The notes under the pieces were generated by a model. That model saw only the letters and a list, made by a program, of their open reading frames with translations. It was not told the origin of the DNA and searched no databases. Source: Phoronis ovalis (lineage: Eukaryota > Phoronida > Phoronidae). From it: 10,507 nucleotides of DNA. Position 1 is the first letter of the stretch. Each line of letters starts with the position of its first letter. This document shows, piece by piece, positions 1 through 9,055 of this stretch. The DNA lies in the NCBI GenBank assembly GCA_028565635.1, contig JAOXYB010024069.1, positions 1 to 10,507 of the forward strand, in the 5' to 3' direction. The translations under genes were made by a program, and so were the position numbers.

Positions 1-315
1 GTGTATTTTTTGCAGAATTTCATTTCGTTAGGGGCTTTTTTGAAAAGCCATGTTGGAACATGGGTACCCACTTTCATATTGACTGCCCCCAGGATGTAAA
101 TAATGGTTTATGTGTAGAATCATTGAAGATATCCCCAATAAGTTCAATCTTTCACTAGTTTCCTCATGGGAATGATTGTATTTGTGTAGTACAGTTCGCT
201 TATACAAATACTTTTGGCAGTAGCTGTTCGTAGAATCTTGTACTATCAATTGCATGCAAGTTGTACTATATATTTGATGACACGAAACATGTTCTACACA
301 CATTCTTCTCTGTAG
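1..315 (+). other. Intron upstream of the plus-strand terminal exon
   Basis: This is non-coding DNA leading to a strong splice acceptor. A pyrimidine-rich tract with TTCTTCTCTGTAG ends at 315, directly before the coding exon. Minus-strand reading over this stretch is open for a while, but it is antisense to the exon and shows no family resemblance. I see nothing else in it. The rest of the plus-strand gene lies to the left of the window. Confidence 0.55.
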
Positions 316-526
316 GTTTCTCCATTTGGTTGCACTGGGTAGGAAACTTGAGCTAATCCAAACAGCCTCAGTCATCGCAGGCTTCCTCTGCAACATTCTG
401 CTGTTTTCTTTCAACTTCTATATGTTGTATGGGCATCTGTGTTGTCATTGGTTAATGACAGCTGCTGGCTTAACATCGGCTGAAGAAGTTACACAAAAAG
501 ACGAGTCTTCCGGATCATGGTTTTAA
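316..526 (+). CDS. 3'-terminal coding exon of an unidentified membrane protein
   Basis: This is the last coding exon of a gene that runs in from the left. It opens right after the acceptor TTCTCTGTAG; its first base completes a split codon, and it then reads 69 residues to TAA at 524..526. It starts FLHLVALGRKLELIQ and continues into one strongly hydrophobic segment (about residues 17 to 40, containing FLCNILLFSFNFYMLYG). A short polar tail rich in Ser, Glu and Asp ends SSGSWF. The tail after a final helix looks like the C-terminus of a multi-pass membrane protein. The aromatic helix followed by FYMLYG loosely recalls the last helix of TLC (TRAM/LAG1/CLN8) domain proteins, but that is a guess and I do not recognise the gene. 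Base composition is richer in G and C than the flanks, which supports coding. The gene is convergent with Fur1. Confidence 0.6.
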
Positions 527-1070
527 AGATCTTTTATTTTTTATTGGGCATTTTGTAAATGTTTTAAATTTACCTTATCAACAAATACCTCCTAGATGGC
601 AGTATGAAAAAAAAATATGGAAACTGTAGGTTGTAGTGAATTTTGCTTTTATACTTGCTATGCCAAATTTATTAGTTGTGTGACATGTACAATTTAATAT
701 CAAACTGTTTTAGTATTTTAAAAATGTTTATGATCCTTATTGTTCATAAACAGTAGACGTTTTTATACAATGTCCACAGTTCCAACCAAAGCTACTTGTT
801 CAAGCAAAAAAAAAATTAAGAGCAAGTTGTTTTGATCGTATCCGTTCTTCCAATGTAAATCTTGCCTTGCTCCATGGCCATAACCAGGTTTGTCAAGTTA
901 GATGTGGAATCTCTACACCATTCCAAAGTTCATATTTGTATTTTTGTAGCTGATATTTTTTTGTTTTATTTTTGCTGTACTTTTTACAGATTAGTTTTGT
1001 TGTGCTGTTTTAAAGTTTGTTAGTATTTTTCCAGATCCAATAATAGAAATAAATTAAGAAATATTTGTAC
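527..1070 (+). other. Probable 3'UTR of the plus-strand gene
   Basis: This AT-rich stretch with many T-runs follows the stop codon and reaches a canonical AATAAA at 1048..1053. The end at about 1070 is inferred from the usual 15 to 30 base spacing to the cleavage site. No other gene is visible in it. Confidence 0.5.
1048..1053 (+). terminator. Poly(A) signal AATAAA, plus-strand gene
   Basis: A canonical AATAAA lies about 520 bases after the stop of the plus-strand exon. It is followed by TTTGTACATTTAG and a long T-run, as expected of the U/GU-rich downstream element. Confidence 0.5.
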
Positions 1071-1080
1071 ATTTAGTTTT

Positions 1081-1086
1081 TTTATT
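1081..1086 (-). terminator. Fur1: Candidate distal poly(A) signal for the Fur1 membrane isoform
   Basis: TTTATT on the plus strand is AATAAA on the minus strand. It is the first canonical signal I find on the minus strand after the Fur1 stop at 2912, and would give a 3'UTR of about 1.8 kb. The variant ATTAAA at 1988..1993 (minus strand) would end the transcript earlier. Which one is used cannot be told from sequence. Confidence 0.3.
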
Positions 1087-2911
1087 TTATCCTTATTATT
1101 CATTTGATTAAAATATACTTCAAGTAAGCTAACAAATTTATAAAGGCTCTTGGATATGGTATACTAGTCACCTGAATGAAGTTTGTACATACAGAAAAAC
1201 AACAGTGTTCTTGCACTGTACAAAAACCAATGATACACATAGAATTTGTTTATCCGAGATCATTATTTACCCTGGGGGCAAACACCTATACATAAGGGAG
1301 TTGGGTATGCTCCGCACTGAAGGGTCTACTTTTACCGATTTTGAGCAAGTTTGTGCAAAAAGTGGTTGTTTTAAGGTCCATTTTGGTATGAGAGAGTCCA
1401 TATTTACCTACTACAGGTATAAAAAGACATTAAAAAAGATTTTTGCATTAAGGTACAGTAAAAGTAATCCAGTTGTCAAATGTTATAAACTCACCACGGT
1501 AAACGAACTCAATCTGAAAAGGGTATGAAATTCATAGAGATTGGAATTGGCATTGAATAGGAGCTGAATTGAAAAAAATTATGTAAAAGGAGGGTCAGGA
1601 GAGCAGAAGAGGAGCACCCCCAATAAAAATATTGCATGTGATCCCCCAGGTTATTTACAAGTAATACAAAAATAATAAGTAACTACCACATGTTATGTAA
1701 CTTTTCTCCCTTTAGAGAATGGTGATTATCAGCGTCATTAAAATTTGTAACAACCAAAATGACCACCATTATCATGCTAATACCGACATTATAAATTGCA
1801 TCTTGAATACTATAAATAACTTTAGCCACATCCGACACCACAAAAACTGCATATAACAAGAACATACATTTCTGTAATATTACAAGTGATATTTCTACAT
1901 GACTGTTGAAGAAATCCTGACGCTTTCATATTAAGTTATATAATTATTTTATAAATGTCATCACTTATTCTATCTTTGATAACACTATTTAATCATTATA
2001 TTCTTATACAGAATCCAATGGAAACAGACCCATTCACAAACAACAAATTCATCCATCTGCAATTTATCTTGCACACGCATGGCAAATATAATGTTAGTTT
2101 AACTAACTATTATAATTTGTAATCAGATGAGATCGAGTCATAGCGTATGTGACAGTCGATAGCACTTGACATAACAGCTTTTTGTCTTAAAAATATCAAA
2201 TTCAGTTAATTTTAACTAAATGCTTTTTTAAACCATCATGTTTGTCAAATCTGCAAGGGATTAATTACAAATAAGTAAAATTGTTTAGTTTTGTGGATAA
2301 ATCTGTACCATATATGTTAGAACTCGTAACTGGGAATGACAAGGCACAAGACAACCTACTTATGAAAAACCTAATCCAACTTTTTTACCACTTTCATTAT
2401 TATGCATTTTTAAGTAAAGTTAAAGTATTAGATAGTGAAACAACATTCATATCAACACTATCATGATTCTCAATATCCAGTCACTATGTAACAAAATTAT
2501 TCTCGATTTATGACATTCGCTGAAAAATAAATTAGTAAAATCCTCCATGATGGCGTAGATTAGTGTTTCCGATTTTTTCTTGTAATTACTATGTTTATAA
2601 GTACTTTCATCTAAAGTAAGTAAGTACATTTTAAAAACAACTTGCAGATGCACTCTATATTCACATAAAAGGGTCAAAGGCTTCAAATAATAAAAGTTAT
2701 GAAATGTATGTGCAAGTACAGTAAAATAGTTCTTTTTACAGGCTTTTGGAGACCCTTATGCTAGATTTGAAACTTCACTATAGCTCAATTGAACGTTAAA
2801 GATTTTTGTAAAATCTGTGTAGCATTTACATACCGGCATGTTTGATAATTCATATTACGTTAGGGTCTTAGAACATGACAGATGTTAACAATAATCCTTA
2901 TGAAACTTGTG
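1087..2911 (-). other. Fur1 3'UTR and/or intergenic DNA
   Basis: No convincing gene is present. Open stretches such as plus 1205..1528 and minus 2447..2686 have no ATG start or no family resemblance and lie in AT-rich sequence. A minus-strand ATTAAA (TTTAAT on the plus strand, 1988..1993) is a possible proximal poly(A) signal for Fur1. The stretch is best read as a long 3'UTR of the minus-strand gene, perhaps with a little intergenic DNA at its left end. Confidence 0.4.
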
Positions 2912-3405
2912 TTAAAATTGAGCAGGACCATTTGAGTTCGTCACAACGCATACAACCTCATTTTCACTATCAGAATCAGAGTCTAATAAATTCTTATTTG
3001 AACCATTTGGTATTCCATGGTATTCTACTTTCAAACTATCACGCACATTTTCATTCCTCCTCCTACAATGGCGATAAGTCACAATAGCCGCAACAATGAG
3101 AAGTGTAACAACAATGGCTCCCACAGTAATTGCAACAGCCAACATGACAAATTTAACTTGTTGTGGTTTTAGATAGTGAGTATATACACATGATGAGCCA
3201 TTCATAACCCATTCTGTGCTACATGAGAAACAATCATGAACTGTAGGTCCATGGCACGCACTACATCCCTCAGCACATTTTTCACAAATGCCCGCCATGG
3301 TAGGTTCATTCCCAGCAATTTCATGAGATTCTATTGTACCATAGTAGCCTTGCGGACATTTTCTGAGGCAGCTGCCGTCTAACAAGAAAAACCCTTGTTG
3401 ACATT
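2912..3405 (-). CDS. Fur1: Fur1 exon C: Cys-rich repeat, TM helix and sorting tail
   Basis: This is the terminal coding exon of the membrane-anchored furin isoform. The acceptor TTCTTATTTCAG precedes 3405. Entry is in phase 1 (bases AA complete a split codon, GAA if joined to exon B) and the exon reads 163 full codons to a stop at 2912..2914. In order it encodes a furin-like Cys-rich repeat (CQQGFFLLDGSC, then CEKCAEGCSACHGP, then CFSC), a hydrophobic helix of about 26 residues (3074..3151, VMLAVAITVGAIVVTLLIV), a basic stop-transfer HCRRR, and a cytosolic tail of about 50 residues. The tail holds YHGI (3011..3022), matching the position of the human furin YKGL endocytosis signal. It is followed by NLLD and the acidic Ser cluster LLDSDSDSENE (2957..2989), which resembles the casein kinase 2 site cluster that returns furin to the trans-Golgi network. 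The product would be a type I membrane protease cycling between Golgi, surface and endosomes. Confidence 0.9.
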
Positions 3406-5333
3406 CTGAAATAAGAATTAAACATAAATTATTGAATTTTCATTAATCAGGATCAGACGTTTACTCACAATTTTTAAGAGAAAGTAAACAATGTACAAGT
3501 ATTAAATGATTTTAAAGATTTTCATAGAACTGTCATAGCTGACTGTACTGGTAAAACATGTCTACATCAGAAATCTGCAAACTCTGTCAAATGCTTTCTA
3601 CACAATCAGTACTAGGTGCTCAGCTCTAAATGGCAGTGAATAAGTTATTAAAAACATTATTCATAGAAGCATACTACATAGCATTGTGAACAAATAAAAA
3701 AATAAACTAATAAACATGCCAAGTAAAAGAATCAAGGAACAGATAAAATACAAGGGCTTTGTATGTATGCATAGGTGATGATGCTAATGGAGATGTGGAA
3801 CACAACATACAATTTGTGAGCTACACATTTTTCAGAATGCAAACTTGAAAACGTGGCAGAAACATCATCCACATAACTGCACATACATTTAATTCAGATA
3901 TATCATTAATATGTTTTACGCATAACATTATATAACATACATATTCATTTATAGGTTACAATTAGTATTAATAGTTTGTTCTAGTAACACTGCTGACTGC
4001 CATTGGTTAGTTACTGAAGCAAAAATGTCTAGAACTATGTCCTCCAAAGTAACAAGCTCCCACCAACAGCCAGTCACACTGTTATGTTGTAACAATCCTT
4101 TAAATATAAACTTCAACTTTCTACCCATTTAAAATAACAAAATCTTACATAAGTTTTTCTTTATAAGAAAGTATGTGTATGTATAAAATATATTTTTAAA
4201 TTCAGTAGTCTTACAGCTGTTTTTTGATATAAAGAAATAAAATTTAATATAATAAGAAAAAAGTTGTACAACAATGTAGAATGACTGCCTTGTGCATCTT
4301 GTTTGAAGTCTCCTGCAACACAAGCAGCTGTTATCGATCGTTGAAATGGATAACTTGTATAAGCACTTCACCATTTTCTATGAATGAAACATAGCCATGC
4401 AAGTCCAGATGTATCACCTATGACCACCAAATAGTAGAAGCCACCTTCAGTCAACAGCCATAAAAAGTTTGTAAGTTATAGTCAGTGTTGCAAGTGCAAT
4501 AATTAACAGCAGAAACTCCATACCAGATATCTTTTTAATTTGTTAAACACGATATGCTGGCAAAACAAACACTCACATTGCTAAAATGCTTGGTGTATAC
4601 AACTTTGGAGGTTTATGCATCCTAAATAAAACTTTTCATGCAAACAAGTTAATTTATGTGTATAACTACTTCATGGCATCAAAAAATGTACAAAGTCAAA
4701 AAATGGTCACTAAAAATTGATATTTTGCAAAAGCAGGTAAATGAGGACTATGAAACAAGAACATGCAGTTTGTGTCCAACCAATACAGTTCTCTATTACA
4801 TTTTGCTCGAGCACAAAACTAGCTGTAGAATAATAATAATGTTGTGGTTCAATCTCACCCAAATATTACAAGTATTTTGAAAACTGGACACTATATGGAA
4901 TGAGAGAGAAATTCATTATGAAATAGTACTGTGTGCTCAAGCAAAACTTGTTTAACATTAGTAAATTTGTCTGTACACTTTTCATCTCCACACACTTCAG
5001 CATTCTATGAAATATCATGAAAACCACTTAATTTCCCATCGTCCCTCTTTTACATTTCACGAGTACAATACTGCCACACTCTGGTGAATTATGCGCACGA
5101 AGTTCAGGCAACATAGCATTTCATAAACTTCAGCTGAGGCACCAAATGAAAAGGTATACAAATATCAAATAAACAAACTAAACTAAGAACTGCATGCTTC
5201 ACATTAGCAGACTATACTAAGTCAACACTCACCAACTCTGTTCTTGTTTCTTCAAAATTAGCTACTCGACATTGCACAGTGAACATTATCCCAAAACCGC
5301 TTGTAAGAATAACCTAGCTACATTCTATAATTC

Positions 5334-5410
5334 TTGGTAAGATTTCACTGGACTTTTCAAAAGAAAGTAAAGCTGTTATATTAAGGATAATTTCCAAAAA
5401 ATCTTACCAA
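5334..5410. repeat. 77-bp element with terminal inverted repeats
   Basis: TTGGTAAGATTT at 5334..5345 is matched exactly by its reverse complement AAATCTTACCAA at 5399..5410. The match continues imperfectly inward (TGGA followed by TT and TC on both arms), for about 25 bases of TIR-like similarity. No clear target-site duplication is seen. It could be a very small MITE or a chance stem-loop; no coding capacity. Confidence 0.35.
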
Positions 5411-5782
5411 AAATTTATGTTACGTAATAAATGAGAAAATTTTAAATACAAAATGTGTTGTATGATGCATTTTAAACTGGGAAATAAGCTTCTGTCTGCA
5501 TTTAGCAATCAGAATAAGCCAAGAAAAAAATGGCCGATCAGATATACAATATTTCAGACCATCAATGCTACAGCAATAACCTAATTCTGTCTTCAATGAC
5601 ACATTTTCTATAAAACACTTAACATAACCTAAAATCATATGATGACTACCAACCTCTTCTAAATCATAATTATGTAGTAAAGTAATCTTATCTAATTTCC
5701 TAAAGCATTTACAAAATATATGAAATGTTCTCTAATATAGAAAATACATAATGAAGAAGGAATTAGGGATATTGCTTGTGAA

Positions 5783-5885
5783 CTGGTGGGATGGGTCTAA
5801 ATGTAAATCTGACAAGCCTACAGAAATGTATTCCAGTAATACAATGCTGTTCCTTCCAGTTGCACAAGTAACCATCGGAATTACA
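5783..5885 (-). pseudogene. Possible decayed LDL-receptor class A repeat
   Basis: Read on the minus strand from 5885, the spacing is C-x6-C-x6-C-I-x5-C (CNSDGYLCNWKEQHCITGIHF then C at 5820..5822). This is the classical first half of an LDLa module, including the aromatic residue two before the second Cys. After the fourth Cys the frame must shift to continue. In the shifted frame it reads GLSDLHLDPSHQ, which lines up with the expected GxxDCxDGSDE: the fifth Cys is replaced by Leu, Gly, Asp and Glu of the acidic box are changed, and there is one extra residue. An in-frame stop lies about 36 bases upstream. If real, it is a dead exon fragment of unknown parentage inside the Fur1 intron. The match could be chance. 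Confidence 0.22.
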
Positions 5886-6125
5886 GTTGTAAACTTTGCG
5901 TTCAGCTCTACATCAATTGAAGAAACAAAGTTCAAACCGATCAGCAGCTTTCACCATCCATAAAGAACTTTTGATTTACAACTTGGAATTTAAATGTACC
6001 ACATGTAAATACGGATCAATAATTTATTCCAAAGACATCATACTGTACTAATTTATACAATGCACATTATTAATTGTAAAGATACTTTACAAGAACAACA
6101 ATAAACATATTCAGTTTTTTGTCAG

Positions 6126-6146
6126 TGTTTCATGGACCATGAAACA
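6126..6146. repeat. Perfect short palindrome
   Basis: TGTTTCATGG and CCATGAAACA form perfect 10-base arms around a single A. In either strand's RNA the hairpin would have almost no loop, so it is more likely a protein-binding palindrome or chance than an RNA structure. Confidence 0.3.
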
Positions 6147-7841
6147 TAAAAAAAATGTATGTATTTATGTCTGTGCTTGACGGTAAAATAGTTTATGCAC
6201 ACGCTTCTATAGCTTTCCATCTCTAGCACATGCTACAACAGCAACTAAGAGTTACAATTATTGACAATAACGTAATTTATGCCGAGACTGGAACATTGTT
6301 TTTCAAAATTAACAACACTGAATATTACAAAAGAATGTAAAATTGGAAAATCAAAGCACAAGCTGTATTATTAAGCTTTAACATTGTACAGTGTAACACC
6401 AGAGCACATAACATGCAGAAATGTTCGGTATTCCTGGCTGATGAAAATACATTTCATAATATCGACACAGCACTATAACACATGTTGTATCTAAGATGGG
6501 TATGGAATCTTAATGAACTAGTGATTCTAGCTAATGGATAATCAGCACTGTCTACATTAATATATACACCAGTTTTCTAAAAATATGTTCTGTGTAATAT
6601 TCACAGTTAGAACACCATCTGGAAAGAAATGCTCACATTTAAGTCATTTTCTCCTCCAGACAGAAATATTTACAACAGAATATTCACGTTGACGACTCGA
6701 CTATTTACAAACCATAATATACACATTTTGATTTAACATTCATCATAATTATATTAATTTAATGCCTGAGTAATAAATAGTTATAATAATAAATAGATCA
6801 TACAAGATGAACCCAAAATGAGCTCAAATTAATTATCCCTGCGCTACACTCAACACAGAAATAATGTGGGGATAAAGTTGGGAATAATAGCGCACAACAG
6901 CATACTTAAATAAGTGAGGTGCGCAAAATATTTATTTTAACCGAAACTTTAAAATCTTTGCAAGAGTTCCTAAATTTTCTGAGTAACAGAGGGTTCAAAC
7001 ATCTGACCTTGTGTATTTTACCAGGGACTTCTACATGAAAGTAACAAAACATAAAAAATGGATTAGGATGGCCAATACCGTCATCCAACAGGTATTACAT
7101 TATTTTTGCATAGAACAAGCGGACCGAGGTGACTAGTTTTTGTAATCTGTAAATGCATTTTGGCAGCAGTAATTTTCAATATAATGATACTGTTATTCAG
7201 ATATGACACATTTGCCCACAACATTTTTCATGGCATCGCTGGAAAGATTATTAAATATCTATCTGTGAATTCTTTAACATTTCACTTTATAGTGACATTT
7301 TTTAAGCATTCTTGAGCAAACGTGTTTTGCTTTCAATGTTAGTTGCTGGTTAGTTACAGAAAATAAGCTAGGTATGGCTGCCAGCAACCATAATGACTTT
7401 ATAATGTATTGCAAAATTTATGAGAGCCATCCATTTGGCATGTAACGCTTATAATTCTCTTCAAAACAAACCTGCTTATTATTCAAAACACTTTCAAGAA
7501 GATGGGATCATGTCTTGGATTTGTAAATTGGTAGATACACAATCTCAAATCATATTGTACAATATGTAAATAATTTACAAAATGCTACCTGATATCGCAA
7601 ACTCATATGGTATTTACTGATAAAGTATTAATAATTTTTTAAAATATTATACATATATGGCACCAATATTGATGAAATAAATATCAATGAATGTGTTCTC
7701 TACAATGCTGATATTTGCATAGGGCTACTGATACTTTTGTGCGAATCCAATACATGTTTAAATATTGTTCACTCTCAAAACTGTTTGAAAGTAATATTGC
7801 TGCACCAATTTTGAGTGGTTGCATATTATAGCAATGTTTAC

Positions 7842-7847
7842 TTTAAT
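7842..7847 (-). terminator. Fur1: Candidate poly(A) signal for the long form of exon B
   Basis: TTTAAT on the plus strand is ATTAAA on the minus strand, about 105 bases after the exon B stop. ATTAAA is the commonest variant of the poly(A) hexamer. The sequence downstream on the minus strand is not especially U- or GU-rich. The first AATAAA is much further, at 6931..6936. Confidence 0.25.
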
Positions 7848-7950
7848 CATAAAAGAATACGCATCTCCAAATTGATGATACAAAAATTGTATGACAACTA
7901 GTAAAAACTGTAGCTCAAAACAAGTTTGGTATTAGAGAACATAGAATAAT

Positions 7951-8207
7951 TTAAAACACTAAACTGGAGTGAAGCGCAACACATAGAAGAAACAAACCTA
8001 AACAATGTCCATTTAAGCCAGATTTTGCACAACCACTAAGCATAAGAGAAGGTTCTGTAGCTACGCCTACAGCATGAGACCCGACCCCTGCTGCCGGTAC
8101 TTCATTCTGTTGGTGATTACTACCTGGCTTGTAAATGCTGTTTCCAGTAGGGTTGCCATCCTCTGCCGGTGTTCCTCGAAGAACTAATGTCCACGATTTG
8201 AGCTGGG
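7951..8207 (-). CDS. Fur1: Fur1 exon B: P-domain end, with internal splice donor and alternative hydrophobic C-terminus
   Basis: The acceptor TTTTTTCTTACAG ends at 8208. The exon begins with CC, which completes the T left by the P-domain exon to give Ser, then reads QLKSWTLVLRGTP. This is the last beta-strand of the furin P-domain (human furin has FTLVLYGT here). A good donor, CCAG|GTAGTA, follows 8124. Splicing there leaves an 84-base exon ending in phase 1, exactly the phase exon C needs, and gives ...NSIYKP-E-CQQGFF. If the donor is ignored the frame stays open for 57 more codons to a stop at 7951..7953. It passes through a Gly/Ala/Val-rich spacer to SGCAKSGLNGHC, then a hydrophobic end (LGLFLLCVALHSSLVF). 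G+C content stays raised well past the donor, to about 8040, arguing that the extension is or was coding. No Met start occurs near, as expected for an internal exon. Confidence 0.8.
8122..8127 (-). other. Fur1: Internal splice donor in exon B
   Basis: Minus-strand CCAG|GTAGTA, with GT at 8123..8122, matches the donor consensus except at the G of position +5. Use of it removes the hydrophobic tail and joins in phase 1 to exon C at 3405. Choice at this site would switch between the transmembrane form and the alternative tail. Confidence 0.6.
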
Positions 8208-9055
8208 CTGTAAGAAAAAATGGAATGAGCCAAAAACCATATTAAGAACATAAGCAGAAATGCACTTTTTTGTGGGAGGAATTAAACATTGCAGACAATT
8301 GATAAGTTATTTTTGTTTTATCAAACTCCTAACTGCAAAAAGTTTTACTAATGGTTCCAACATTACATTGAAAAAGTTTGAGAAGTCAGAAGCAAGCATA
8401 TAAACAGAGGGTTGTAACTCACGAAACATTTGCAAAAATCAGAAAATGAAGTAAACATTTCTGCAAAAATGCTTTTATGCAAACAAACATGCATGCAGCC
8501 ATAGAAAATCATGCAATTAAAGAATGTATGGGACAGCATTTTATGGTTTGCTTCGTTTATTTTACAGCTCAAGAGTGATATTATAGTTTGCCATACATTC
8601 TGTATGTATTTACATGCTTGAAAACGATATCAGACATGATATTTTTGAAGGATTACATCAGACAACAGCAGAACAACGTGTTGGCAATAATATATCTTGC
8701 AATGGATATTTTTTGCCTTAAAGGGCTTTTCCACATTTCAGTTGTACAGAAGGGAGAGGCACTTCTTACAACCATACTCCATATTTTATAATAAATAATT
8801 ATATACAACATGCACTGACAAGAGACCCAATATCCATATTTCATTTGATGTGCCTTCTCCCCTCCCATACAATGGTAAGTGAAATAGTCCTAAATTTAAC
8901 ACACACTAATTATACATCTGATACATGTATCATGATGAAGCACTATATAACAGACAGATTATATCACTGGTATGCTAAGAAGCATTTATCAGTTGACTTC
9001 CTTTTTCATGCAACAACAAAATGTATATCTAAAATTAAACAAAACTTTCAATCAA
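8208..9055 (-). other. Fur1: 3'UTR of the exon A isoform and intron before exon B
   Basis: This follows the exon A stop and ends at the pyrimidine-rich acceptor of exon B (TTTTTTCTTACAG). If exon A is terminal, its 3'UTR would extend to a minus-strand AATAAA (TTTATT on the plus strand, 8556..8561), about 500 bases. The remaining 8208..8540 would be intron only. Open stretches on both strands here are unrecognised and AT-rich. Confidence 0.4.
8556..8561 (-). terminator. Fur1: Candidate poly(A) signal for the exon A isoform
   Basis: TTTATT on the plus strand is AATAAA on the minus strand, about 500 bases downstream of the exon A stop and about 350 bases upstream of exon B. Its position is right for an alternative 3'-terminal exon. 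Confidence 0.35.

Larger units (their letters stand above)
3406..7950 (-). other. Fur1: Long Fur1 intron between exon B and exon C
   Basis: If exon B is spliced at its internal donor, the intron runs from 8123 down to 3406; the part from 7950 to 3406 has no exon I can defend. I looked on the minus strand for additional Cys-rich furin repeats joined in phase 1 and found none. It does contain a 77-bp inverted-repeat element (5334..5410), a possible decayed LDL-receptor class A repeat (5783..5885), a perfect 10-bp-arm palindrome (6126..6146) and exon-like islands of uncertain meaning, listed separately. The rest is AT-rich and featureless. Confidence 0.6.

Noticed and set aside
28-414. A 128-residue open frame on the minus strand
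   Set aside because: It is antisense to the well-supported plus-strand exon and its acceptor, lies beyond the likely end of Fur1, and has no family resemblance.
1205-1528. A 107-residue open frame on the plus strand
   Set aside because: It lacks an ATG start (GTG), has no hydrophobic or domain pattern I recognise, lies between two 3' ends in AT-rich DNA, and has no convincing splice sites.
3800-3890. A minus-strand open stretch with YVDD, the motif of some reverse transcriptases
   Set aside because: Only four residues match; the surrounding sequence shows no other reverse transcriptase blocks and a stop lies close upstream.
4575-4619. A 45-base minus-strand segment between a TTTTATTTAG acceptor and a GTGAGT donor
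   Set aside because: It is phase 2 on both sides, which cannot insert between the phase 1 furin exons without changing frame, and it encodes nothing recognisable.
5751-5963. A 70-residue plus-strand open frame
   Set aside because: It is antisense to the Cys-spaced minus-strand stretch and has no recognisable domain; neither strand is supported as a live gene.
6906-7088. A 60-residue minus-strand open frame
   Set aside because: No Cys-rich furin repeat, no phase-compatible splice sites and no recognisable family.
8363-8572. A Cys- and Phe-rich minus-strand open frame between exons A and B
   Set aside because: Composition fits AT-rich chance sequence; a possible exon inside it enters in phase 1 but leaves in phase 2, and its Cys spacing is not that of a furin repeat.
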